Shown here one piece after another: positions 1 through 5,795 of a DNA stretch of 7,035 nucleotides. Location: positions 1 to 7,035 of the forward strand of contig CAJXSA010000209.1 of the NCBI GenBank assembly GCA_913060595.1, in the 5' to 3' direction. The first letter of the stretch is position 1, and each line of letters begins with the position of its first letter. Under the pieces are notes generated by a model. The model saw only the letters and a program-made list of their open reading frames with translations. It was not told the DNA's origin and made no database searches. Origin of the DNA: an uncultured Ignavibacteria bacterium (lineage in GTDB: Bacteria; Bacteroidota; Ignavibacteria; SZUA-365). Both the position numbers and the translations under genes were made by a program.

Positions 1-2
1 TG

Positions 3-1706
3 GCCAACGCCGCGCGGGATCCGTTCTGGCAGGCCGTCGTCCGCAGCGAATCCGCCGACCTGCCGGCGATCAGCGGCATCGTCGAGGACAAATGCACGAA
101 CTGTCACACGCCGATGGGTCACGAAGAAGCGTCCGTCAACGGCGACACGGAATTCACCCTCGCCGAGGCGCGGCTGGATCCGCTGTCGATGGACGGCGTC
201 AGCTGCACCCTCTGTCACCAGATCGTCGAGGATAATTTCGGCAAGGAGGAGAGCTTCTCCGGCGGCTACGAGATTTCCGAAACGCGGCTGACCTACGGTC
301 CGTATGAGAATCCGCTCATCAATCCCATGCGCAATCTCACCGGCTATGAGCCGGTGTATTCCCCGCATATCGAGCAGTCCGAGCACTGCGCCACCTGTCA
401 CACGCTGTACACGCCGTACGTGGACGCCACCGGCGCCATCGCGGGCGAATTCCCCGAGCAGACGCCGTACCTGGAATGGAAATCCTCTGTGTACCCGTCG
501 CAGAACCGCCAGTGCCAGTCCTGCCACATGCCGGCGCTGCAGGAGGCCATTCCCATCTCCAGCCTGCCCGGCACCTCGCCCGCGCGCTCGCCGTATTTCC
601 AGCATCACTTCGTGGGCGGCAACACGGCCATGCTCACCGTGCTCAAGGCTCACGGCGACGCCATCGGTGTGACGGCCTACGACGCGGACTTCGACCGCAG
701 CATCGAACGCACGCGCGCGCAGCTGCAGAACAACACCGTGCAGCTCTCGGGTTCGGCCGCGCTCGTCGGCACGGATCTCCGCGTGCGTGTAAACGTGGAG
801 AACCTCACGGGACACAAATTCCCCTCCGGTTTCCCGAGCCGCCGCGCCTGGCTGCATGTCACCGTGCGCGACGCACAGCAGCACGTGGTGTTCGAATCCG
901 GCGCCTGGGACAGCGACGGGGAAATCGAGGGCATCGACGAGGACGGACTCGAGCCGCATCACGACGTGATCTCCGACGCGGACGACGTGCAGATCTGGGA
1001 ATCGGTGCTCGGCAACACGGACAATGAAGTCACCGCGCGACTTCTGCGCCCCTCGCAGTATCTGAAGGACAATCGACTGCCGCCCGTGGGCTTCACGACG
1101 GCCGCCATGACGAACGCCGACTACGGCGTGGTGGGCGCGGCCGCGAGCGATGCGACTTTCAATGATTTCGACGGCACGGGCAACACCGGGGGAGACCAGG
1201 TGCGTTACGCGCTGCCGGTCAGCGCATCCGCGGGACCCTTCACGGTGGACGTTGCGATGTGCTATCAGTCCATCAAGCCGATTTTCATCGAGAACCTCGA
1301 ACGGCATGAGACGCCGGAAGCCACCGCGTTCGATTCCTACTACGACCAGCTGCAGAACAAGGTGGAAGTGATTTCCACGCTCGCGCTGTCGACGGATGTC
1401 AACAGCGTCGACGCGCTCCCCGACGCCGGCGGCATCGCGGCGCTCGTGCTGTATCCCCAGCCCATCTCGCTGTCGGTGAGCACGCAGGCGCAGGTCGCCG
1501 TCACGCTGTCGCGTTCGATGCCGAACGTGACATTGCGCCTCGTCGACGTGATCGGCAGGGAAGTGGGCCGCTGGCAGCTGGGCCGCCGCGACGCGGGACA
1601 TCACACGGTGACGCTGCCGCTGCACCGCCTGACGGCGGGAAGTTACATCGCGGTACTGGAGTCCGGCCGCACACGGAAAACCATGCCCGTCACGGTCCTG
1701 CCGTAA
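3..1706 (+). CDS. Multiheme cytochrome c with C-terminal T9SS sorting domain (5' end missing)
   Basis: The frame is open from the window edge, so the true start lies upstream; 567 residues are visible. Four CXXCH haem-c motifs are present: CTNCH (93-107), CTLCH (204-218), CATCH (387-401) and CQSCH (513-527), at visible residues 31, 68, 129 and 171. Further hemes may lie upstream. The spacing resembles cytochrome c554-like multiheme proteins. A haem-free middle region has the GHKFPSGFPSRRAWLHV stretch (about residues 270-286), VQIWE (329-333) and LKDNRLPPVGF (354-364), which I recall from large multiheme cytochromes of metal-reducing and related bacteria. The last 85 residues (from LYPQP, 1449-1703) look like a type A T9SS sorting domain: a beta-rich domain with VIGREV and LTAGSYIAVL near the end. 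Family knowledge implies export to the periplasm, haem attachment, then passage through the outer membrane to the surface. Electron transfer is the likely role; the substrate is unknown. It is followed by a terminator. Confidence 0.9.
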   Translation, partial: ANAARDPFWQAVVRSESADLPAISGIVEDKCTNCHTPMGHEEASVNGDTEFTLAEARLDPLSMDGVSCTLCHQIVEDNFGKEESFSGGYEISETRLTYGPYENPLINPMRNLTGYEPVYSPHIEQSEHCATCHTLYTPYVDATGAIAGEFPEQTPYLEWKSSVYPSQNRQCQSCHMPALQEAIPISSLPGTSPARSPYFQHHFVGGNTAMLTVLKAHGDAIGVTAYDADFDRSIERTRAQLQNNTVQLSGSAALVGTDLRVRVNVENLTGHKFPSGFPSRRAWLHVTVRDAQQHVVFESGAWDSDGEIEGIDEDGLEPHHDVISDADDVQIWESVLGNTDNEVTARLLRPSQYLKDNRLPPVGFTTAAMTNADYGVVGAAASDATFNDFDGTGNTGGDQVRYALPVSASAGPFTVDVAMCYQSIKPIFIENLERHETPEATAFDSYYDQLQNKVEVISTLALSTDVNSVDALPDAGGIAALVLYPQPISLSVSTQAQVAVTLSRSMPNVTLRLVDVIGREVGRWQLGRRDAGHHTVTLPLHRLTAGSYIAVLESGRTRKTMPVTVLP

Positions 1707-1725
1707 CGACGCATGCGCGCATTGC

Positions 1726-1774
1726 CGTAGGGGCGCAATTCAGGCTTGCCTGTGCGCCCCTGCGGTTCTATTTT
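1726..1774 (+). terminator. Intrinsic terminator after the cytochrome gene
   Basis: AGGGGCGCA (1729-1737) pairs perfectly with TGCGCCCCT (1753-1761). Three further pairs, one of them a G-U, extend the stem to 1726/1764, and an inner CAGG/CCTG stem closes the loop. A T-rich tail follows (TTCTATTTT, 1766-1774). It lies 20 nt after the stop at 1706 and just before the next gene. The GGGGCGCA/TGCGCCCC form could also be a dispersed palindrome reused as a terminator. Confidence 0.8.
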
Positions 1775-1792
1775 GTGGAAAAAGCAATCAGC

Positions 1793-2524
1793 ATGAAGAG
1801 TTTACACTTGCGTACCATAGCATACATGCTCGGCCTGTTATTCCTGCTGTCGGCGGGACTGCAGGCACAGGACGGCGGCCGCATCGTTTTCACGGATCCC
1901 AAGAGCGAAGACGACGAGGTGCTCAGCGAAGAGGATCTGCAGCCGCGCAGGCACAGCTGGGGCGCCGACCTGATGATCGGCACCGACGGCTTCGGACTGG
2001 GATTTTTCTACAACTACGCTTTCAGCGACGTGCTCACCAGTTTCGCCAACCTGAGCCTTTCCGAGGCGAAGGACGAGCGGCAGAAGGATTATTACAATCC
2101 CTGGACCGGGCAGTACTCGCCGAACAAGACGCATTACGTGTTCCGCATCCCGCTGTTTTTCGGCCTGCAGTACCGCCTGTTCAAGGATGAAATCGTCGAC
2201 AACTTCCGTCCCTTCGTCAACGGCGGCGCGGGACCGGTGATGCTGTACGTTTCGCCCGCGGATCCGGAAGGGGATTTCCTCTCCTCGCTCGGCGGCGGCA
2301 CGACGCATTACACCTTCGGCGGTTTCCTCGGAGCCGGGGCGCAGTTCGGTTTCGACCGCTCGAGCGTGCTCGGCGTGAATGTGCGATACTTCATCATTCC
2401 CGTACCCGACGGCATCTCCAGCGTCGTGGTGCCGGATGAGGAATCACCCACCGGCGCGCGCGCGGTGCAGCTGGCCAACGCAAACGGTTTTTACATCACG
2501 CTGAACTTCGGCACCACATTTTGA
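1793..2524 (+). CDS. Predicted outer-membrane beta-barrel protein
   Basis: This encodes 243 residues from the ATG at 1793. A GTG at 1775 is in frame, but it abuts the T-tract of the preceding terminator and would put six residues ahead of the signal peptide, so I prefer the ATG. Residues 1-25 form a signal peptide: positive residues, a hydrophobic core (IAYMLGLLFLLSAG) and a likely cut after LQA leaving N-terminal Gln, as is common in Bacteroidota. After an acidic linker (about 34-50), alternating hydrophobic and polar strands with many aromatic and glycine residues follow (FGLGFFYNYAF, FRIPLFFGLQYRLF, FGGFLGAGAQFGF, VLGVNVRYFIIPV). The chain ends FYITLNFGTTF, with the terminal aromatic residue expected for recognition by the BAM machinery. 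It resembles small OmpW/OmpA-like porin-fold proteins but I cannot assign a family. Its stop overlaps the start of the next gene, so the two are probably cotranscribed. No strong Shine-Dalgarno is seen. Confidence 0.8.
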   Translation: MKSLHLRTIAYMLGLLFLLSAGLQAQDGGRIVFTDPKSEDDEVLSEEDLQPRRHSWGADLMIGTDGFGLGFFYNYAFSDVLTSFANLSLSEAKDERQKDYYNPWTGQYSPNKTHYVFRIPLFFGLQYRLFKDEIVDNFRPFVNGGAGPVMLYVSPADPEGDFLSSLGGGTTHYTFGGFLGAGAQFGFDRSSVLGVNVRYFIIPVPDGISSVVVPDEESPTGARAVQLANANGFYITLNFGTTF

Positions 2525-4158
2525 ATTCCGACCGGCGCATCACACTGGCACTCGGCGTCGCCCTGCTGCTGCTGTACGCCGCCTCGCATTCCGCCAACCT
2601 CAGTTCCGCGCATGACGCAGCAAACTACCTGCGCATGATACGCGACGGCGACTGGTTTCATCCCCATCATTTATTCTTCAACGGCGCTGCGGCACTCTGG
2701 ATCGGCGCCTGGCAGGCGCTGCTGCCGTCGCTGCCCGCCATCACCCTGGTGGCCTGGCTCAACGCCGTGTTCGGCGCGGGCTGCGTGATGCTCGCGCACC
2801 TGCTGCTGCGTGAGCGCATAGGACTCTCCCCGCGCGCGGCACTGATCGCGGCGCTGCTCCCGGCGTTTTCCTTCGGACTCTGGTTTTACTCCGCCACCGT
2901 GGAAGTGTATGTCATCCCGCTGTTCTTCCTGCTCGCGGCGCTGTACCTGCTGACCGCGGAAGAGCCGCCGATGAAGGTCGTGCTGCTCGCCGCACTCATG
3001 CATGCGCTGGCCATGCTTTTCCACCAGGTACACGTGCTCTTCACACTGCCCGCGCTGCTGCTAATTTATCTGCGGCATCGCAGGCGCGGCGGACCGCCGT
3101 GGCAGGACGGACCGCGTCGTCCCGCGATCGCCTACCTGCTGACCGCCGGCTTCGGCGCGGTGATCCCGTATCTCGCCGTCGGCGCGCTTGTGCTGGGACA
3201 CTCGACGCCGCGCGGGTATTTCGCCTGGCTGTTCCGCTACGCGGGAAACAGCGATTTCTGGCATGCGCCCGGACTCGGCTCCCTCGTCAAGGCGGTGATC
3301 GGCTTCGGCAAGAGCATCATCGGCGGGGAATTCCTCTTCGCCATCACGGACGTGCGCGCGCTGATGGCGCGTCTGCTGCCGCACAACTGGCTGGCGGACG
3401 AGCAGTTCCTCGTCCGTCACATGCCCGAGTGGATGGCCTTCGCGCTGGCCGCGCTCGCCGTCGTCTTCGTCCTGCTCATCGCCTGGCTGCTGCTGCGCGC
3501 ATCCTGGCGCACGGCCTTCCGCAGCAATCCCGACGTGCTGTCCGGCATCGCCGCGTTTTTCCTTACCTACACGCTGTTCTTCCTGTTCTGGGAGCCCGCC
3601 AATCCCGAGTTCTGGATACCGCAGAGCGTGCTGTTTTTCCTCCTTCTCTGCGCCGCTGCGCTGGGCGCGGGCAGTGAAGAGCGACAGCGCCGGCACCGGG
3701 TCCTGCTGCATGCGGCGGTGCTGCTCCTGCTCGTCATAAACGCCGCGGGCAGCATACGCTGGCTGCGGGCAGGGGACGGTGACATGTACGCCGTGCAGGC
3801 GCGCGCGATGTCCGCCGCGGCCGGGGACGACGGCGTCGTGCTGCTCGTGGATCCCTGGATACTGCAGGAGATAATTGCCCTGGAAAGCAGCTCCCGCGTA
3901 CTCAGCGTGACCGCTGCGCTCGGCGAAGCGCAAGGGGACGTGGAACTCGCATGGAAACGGCTCCAGTACAGGCTGGAAGCGCTTCAGAAACAGGGGGTTG
4001 CCGTTGTTATCGCCGGAGCAGTGCTCAATCCCCCCGATGCGCTCCTGCATCGCCACGGAGAGGCGCTTGTGGGAGTGGGGGAGAAAATACGCGCAGAATA
4101 TGCCGTCAGGTGGGTGGTGATGCGCAATTCCACAGGGGAATTTTACCACATTAGATAA
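2521..4158 (+). CDS. Polytopic membrane protein, GT-C glycosyltransferase-like
   Basis: This encodes 545 residues starting at a TTG that overlaps the preceding TGA by 4 nt (TTGA). The next in-frame ATG would cost the first membrane segment, so the TTG start with translational coupling is preferred. Many hydrophobic segments run through residues 7-23, 70-95, 105-145, 150-183, 203-226, 303-326, 340-356, 368-381 and 395-410. The first extracytoplasmic loop carries an acidic motif (SAHDAANYL, Asp32) and HPHHLFFNG (47-55). ATVEVYVIP (125-133) and a His-rich LFHQVH (166-171) follow. FWEPANPEFWIP (356-367) precedes a late helix, and the last 130 residues look soluble and alpha/beta. This layout matches lipid-linked-sugar (GT-C, PMT/ArnT-like or DUF2723-like) membrane transferases, in which an acidic residue in the first loop is catalytic. 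The assignment is by pattern only, and the sugar and acceptor are unknown. A terminator follows 35 nt downstream. Confidence 0.75.
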   Translation: MNSDRRITLALGVALLLLYAASHSANLSSAHDAANYLRMIRDGDWFHPHHLFFNGAAALWIGAWQALLPSLPAITLVAWLNAVFGAGCVMLAHLLLRERIGLSPRAALIAALLPAFSFGLWFYSATVEVYVIPLFFLLAALYLLTAEEPPMKVVLLAALMHALAMLFHQVHVLFTLPALLLIYLRHRRRGGPPWQDGPRRPAIAYLLTAGFGAVIPYLAVGALVLGHSTPRGYFAWLFRYAGNSDFWHAPGLGSLVKAVIGFGKSIIGGEFLFAITDVRALMARLLPHNWLADEQFLVRHMPEWMAFALAALAVVFVLLIAWLLLRASWRTAFRSNPDVLSGIAAFFLTYTLFFLFWEPANPEFWIPQSVLFFLLLCAAALGAGSEERQRRHRVLLHAAVLLLLVINAAGSIRWLRAGDGDMYAVQARAMSAAAGDDGVVLLVDPWILQEIIALESSSRVLSVTAALGEAQGDVELAWKRLQYRLEALQKQGVAVVIAGAVLNPPDALLHRHGEALVGVGEKIRAEYAVRWVVMRNSTGEFYHIR

Positions 4159-4193
4159 TTGTGAGAAACGGGGGAAATCTCACGCTCATGGCG

Positions 4194-4223
4194 GCGTTTT
4201 CACCGGAAGTGGAAGCGCTTTTT
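4194..4223 (+). terminator. Intrinsic terminator of the barrel/membrane-protein unit
   Basis: GCGTTTTCAC (4194-4203) pairs with GTGGAAGCGC (4209-4218): ten pairs, two of them G-U, around a CGGAA loop. It is followed at once by TTTTT (4219-4223). It lies 35 nt after the stop of the membrane-protein gene. A weaker hairpin, GTGAGA/TCTCAC (4161-4166/4178-4183), lies between them. Confidence 0.75.
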
Positions 4224-4345
4224 CAGGCATTTTCACCCCCACTTTCCCTCATCCTGCGCTGATTTAACCACTCTGACAGCATTGTATGCAAAATGCGTAC
4301 AAGGACTGACCACATTTCTCCCTGTTTTTCCTCTCCCGCCTTTTG

Positions 4346-4353
4346 TATATTTT
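4346..4353 (+). promoter_or_regulatory. Possible Bacteroidota-type -7 box (TATATTTT)
   Basis: TATATTTT within TTTTGTATATTTTTTGC resembles the TAnnTTTG box of Bacteroidota housekeeping promoters. A similar TATATTT stands before rho (6066-6072). The expected upstream TTTG about 20 nt away is only weakly matched by a T-run (4325-4329). The box lies in an AT-richer stretch between two terminators. An imperfect inverted repeat, TTGTATGC/GCGTACAA (4282-4289/4295-4302), lies upstream and could be an operator. Confidence 0.35.
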
Positions 4354-4357
4354 TTGC

Positions 4358-4596
4358 AAAGATTGTATGTTGATATCATGAAGATAGTTTTACCTCCTCT
4401 CTCTTATTCTTACCCCACCTGCGTTGACACAGGGGGCTCAGAAACATATCGCATGTCAGCTTTTGCTGGCAATTTCCTCGCGATCCCCTTCTATACCGCA
4501 CCCCCCGTGGTATAGCTACTGAACCAAACTTATCCCCTGAGGATATTGAACCTCAAGCCGCCGCAAGTTGACCCCCCTTGCGGCGGTCCACTTTTT
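4358..4596 (+). ncRNA. Candidate small RNA (or very short peptide gene) with C-rich loops
   Basis: The stretch 4224-4599 has no convincing protein gene. A promoter-like box at 4346 and a terminator at 4558-4596 would give a transcript of about 240 nt. It begins with a pyrimidine-rich single-stranded stretch containing CCTCCT (4393-4398). A hairpin of GTTGACA/TGTCAGC (4423-4429/4454-4460) carries GGGGG (4432-4436) in its loop. Next is a CTATACC/GGTATAG hairpin (4491-4497/4509-4515) with a CCCCCC loop (4501-4506), a small TGAGG/CCTCA hairpin (4538-4542/4551-4555), and the terminator with CCCCC in its loop. C-rich loops and CCTCC are typical of trans-acting sRNAs that mask Shine-Dalgarno sequences. 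An ATG at 4378 opens a 45-codon frame ending in TAG at 4513-4515, without a Shine-Dalgarno. I do not recognise any known RNA family. Confidence 0.3.
4558..4596 (+). terminator. Intrinsic terminator with C-rich loop
   Basis: CCGCCGCAAG (4558-4567) pairs perfectly with CTTGCGGCGG (4577-4586) around a 9-nt TTGACCCCC loop. TTTTT follows at 4592-4596 after a 5-nt gap. The minus strand has no matching T-run, so it acts on + strand transcripts. Its presence 370 nt after another terminator implies a separate transcription unit between them. Confidence 0.65.
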
Positions 4597-4599
4597 GGG

Positions 4600-4680
4600 C
4601 CTCGGGCAGCAGAATTCGCCGTATCATCCTGCTGGCGCATACTGTGACGATGCCGGGACGGCGAATTATGCTGCCCTCGG
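4600..4680. repeat. Long imperfect hairpin at the outer edge of the first hairpin array
   Basis: GGGCAGCAGAATTCGCCGT (4604-4622) pairs with ACGGCGAATTATGCTGCCC (4658-4676) with a single mismatch, and two further pairs lie beyond at 4600-4601/4679-4680. The 35-nt interior can form a short CATC/GATG stem (4625-4628/4649-4652). It is followed directly by TTGTTT (4681-4686), a variant of the GTATTT linker, and then by the first short hairpin. It may therefore be an enlarged outermost unit of the array rather than a separate palindrome. Confidence 0.65.
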
Positions 4681-4686
4681 TTGTTT

Positions 4687-4758
4687 GTCCCCGCCGGGGG
4701 CGGGGACGTATTTGTCCCGCTGTGCGGGACGTATTTATCCCGCTTCGCGGGATGTATT
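4687..4758 (-). repeat. Hairpin array 1 (three units, GTATTT linkers)
   Basis: Three perfect hairpins stand in tandem. GTCCCCGCC/GGCGGGGAC is at 4687-4695/4699-4707, GTCCCGC/GCGGGAC at 4714-4720/4724-4730, and ATCCCGC/GCGGGAT at 4737-4743/4747-4753. Each has a 3-nt loop. The linkers are GTATTT (4708-4713, 4731-4736) and GTATTC (4754-4759). The last linker runs into the stop codon of the minus-strand four-helix gene. Read in the direction of that gene the linkers are AAATAC, pointing away from it. Confidence 0.85.
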
Positions 4759-5123
4759 CAGCGATCTTTTCCGTCGAGGATGGCGAGTCGCAGTTTCTCG
4801 ATTCTGAACTTCAAGTCACGGACGGATTTGTCCAGTGGCTTCCGCACGTTCGCCGGAATGTACTGGAGGTCTTCGGAGACCTGGAGAAGGAATTCGACCT
4901 CGCTCGCGGATCCGATGGCCTGTGAGAGGAAGCGTGCCATGTCCTTTCTCGTGTGGCGGCCAGCACCTTCCGCGATATTGGCGCCGACGGATGTCGAAGC
5001 CCTTCGGAGCTGCTGACACAGGGCAAAGCGCTCATCGACGGGAAAATACGGCAGAAGACGGTATACCCCCGCTGCCAGTTCCCGGGCATCCCGAATCACA
5101 TCCCATTTCGTAAAATCCTGCAT
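4758..5123 (-). CDS. Four-helix bundle protein (23S rRNA intervening-sequence protein family)
   Basis: This encodes 121 residues from the ATG at 5123-5121, chosen because AGGGAGA (5136-5130) stands 6 nt upstream. The frame stays open to 5318, but that part only translates the hairpin array. The sequence fits the family of S23/IVP-like four-helix bundle proteins throughout: MQDFTKWDVIRDARELAAGV as helix 1, the hallmark QLRRASTSVGANIAEG (38-53) in helix 2, DMARFLSQAIGSASEVEFLL (61-80) in helix 3, and a charged helix 4 (about 95-116). The length is normal. Homologues are encoded inside 23S rRNA intervening sequences and, as Avd, beside diversity-generating reverse transcriptases; Avd forms a positively charged pentamer that binds nucleic acid. 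The biochemical role of solo members is unknown. Here no rRNA or reverse transcriptase is visible. The gene runs against its neighbours and is bracketed by hairpin arrays, and its TGA is fused to the first repeat unit. Nucleic-acid binding is likely by family; repeat recognition is inference. Confidence 0.92.
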   Translation of the reverse strand: MQDFTKWDVIRDARELAAGVYRLLPYFPVDERFALCQQLRRASTSVGANIAEGAGRHTRKDMARFLSQAIGSASEVEFLLQVSEDLQYIPANVRKPLDKSVRDLKFRIEKLRLAILDGKDR

Positions 5124-5129
5124 GGCAAT

Positions 5130-5136
5130 TCTCCCT
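5130..5136 (-). promoter_or_regulatory. Shine-Dalgarno of the four-helix bundle gene
   Basis: AGGGAGA on the minus strand, 6 nt before the ATG at 5123. It is the best ribosome binding site in the window and settles the start against the longer open frame. The 62 nt between it and the inner edge of hairpin array 2 (5199) must hold the promoter if the element carries its own; I see no clear consensus there. Confidence 0.75.
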
Positions 5137-5198
5137 ATTGCTGTCGTATAGCATTGTGAAGCTACTGCACGTCGGTAATTGCTGAAAGTCCAAACGAC

Positions 5199-5279
5199 GT
5201 CACCGCGCAGCGGTGACAAATACGATCGCCGCAGGCGATCAAATACGGGCTCGCCGCGGCGAGCCCAAATACGTCCCGC
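5199..5279 (+). repeat. Hairpin array 2 (three full units plus a broken one, AAATAC linkers)
   Basis: The hairpins are GTCACCGC/GCGGTGAC (5199-5206/5210-5217, loop GCA), GATCGCC/GGCGATC (5224-5230/5234-5240, loop GCA) and GGGCTCGCC/GGCGAGCCC (5247-5255/5258-5266). They are joined by AAATAC at 5218-5223, 5241-5246 and 5267-5272. A last AAATAC is followed by GTCCCGC (5273-5279) without its partner, probably a broken unit at the element's edge. AAATACGTCCCGC (5267-5279) is the exact reverse complement of 4724-4736 in array 1, a 13-nt inverted repeat spanning the gene. The linkers point away from the gene. Confidence 0.85.
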
Positions 5280-5363
5280 CAGAGCTCGACACTTGCATCG
5301 TAACAATCCCCTGTGCATCCTACATTAATAGAGCAATCCACAAACAACACGCGGGACAACCTC

Positions 5364-5795
5364 ATGAGCAAGCAAGCATACGTAAAGCAGGTCAAGAAAA
5401 ACGCCATCACCTTCGCGGGGAAGACGAATTCGAACCACTGGGTGATTATGGACGGACCGGAGAAATTCGGCGGCAGTGACGCGGGCGTGCGGCCGAAAGA
5501 ACTGATGATGCTGGCGCTCGCCGGCTGCACCGGCAGCGACGTGGCGTCGATTCTCAGCAAGAAGCGCGTGGCGCTCGACGACTTCGAGATCACCGTCACT
5601 GCCGAGGAATCCGAAGAGCATCCCATCGTCTTCACGAAAATGCACATCGAGTACGTGTTCTACGGAAAGGATATCCAGGAAAAGGACGTCGAACGCGCCA
5701 TCGAGCTCTCACAGACCAAGTACTGCGGCGTCACGGCCATGTACGAGAAGGCCATGGAGATTACGCATTCTTACCGCATAGAGTCTTTGGCATAG
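5364..5795 (+). CDS. OsmC/Ohr-family protein
   Basis: This encodes 143 residues from the ATG at 5364, with a weak GGGA (5353-5356) 7 nt upstream. A TTG-type start at 5313 would add 17 residues of unconserved sequence. The protein has the OsmC fold signature: a beta-rich N-terminus, RPKELMMLALAGCTGSDV (43-60) with the first conserved Cys55 on the long central helix, KKRVALDDFEITVTAE (66-81), then LSQTKYCGVTAM (115-126) with the second conserved Cys121. The two cysteines form the peroxidatic/resolving pair in Ohr and OsmC, which reduce organic hydroperoxides with lipoyl or other thiol donors in the cytoplasm. The YCGVTAM context and size fit the YhfA-like branch, whose substrate is less certain. 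The gene stands alone between the four-helix element and hairpin array 3. Its TAG stop lies inside the first stem of that array (5789-5797), so the repeat forms the end of the gene. The 84 nt upstream contain no promoter I can call. Confidence 0.9.
   Translation: MSKQAYVKQVKKNAITFAGKTNSNHWVIMDGPEKFGGSDAGVRPKELMMLALAGCTGSDVASILSKKRVALDDFEITVTAEESEEHPIVFTKMHIEYVFYGKDIQEKDVERAIELSQTKYCGVTAMYEKAMEITHSYRIESLA

Larger units (their letters stand above)
4600..5279 (-). mobile_element. Candidate element: four-helix bundle gene between outward hairpin arrays
   Basis: Arrays 1 and 2 share linker, unit architecture and apex (CGC, a loop often GCA, GCG). They stand in opposite polarity around one gene whose stop codon is part of the first repeat unit. 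About 680 bp is thus organised as array, gene, array, and sits between a + strand terminator and a + strand OsmC gene. A gene-less array of the same form lies 500 bp away (5789-6032). I found no target-site duplication and no transposase, so mobility is inferred from structure and duplication. Alternatives are a domesticated repeat system or a regulatory locus. Confidence 0.45.

Noticed and set aside
3061..4149. 362-codon minus-strand frame
   Set aside because: It is the complement of the membrane-protein gene in GC-rich DNA. Its translation is low in complexity and has no domain, whereas the plus strand encodes regular membrane segments.
4424..4452. Sigma70 promoter (TTGACA at 4424-4429)
   Set aside because: At the proper spacing the -10 position reads TATCGC, a poor match, and the TTGACA is part of a hairpin stem.
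4282..4515. 77-codon frame starting at TTG
   Set aside because: It has no ribosome binding site, shows no recognisable protein pattern, and lies across promoter-like DNA and C-rich hairpins. Only the 45-codon part from 4378 is kept, as an alternative to the small RNA.
4758..5123. Diversity-generating retroelement (Avd-type) or true 23S rRNA intervening sequence
   Set aside because: No reverse transcriptase, template/variable repeat pair or rRNA sequence is present in the window. Only the protein family is shared.
5124..5318. N-terminal extension of the four-helix bundle protein up to 5318
   Set aside because: The added residues translate hairpin array 2, resemble no family member, and a good Shine-Dalgarno stands before the ATG at 5123.
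5313..5363. Upstream start for the OsmC protein
   Set aside because: The 17 extra residues do not resemble the family, and the ATG at 5364 gives the usual length.
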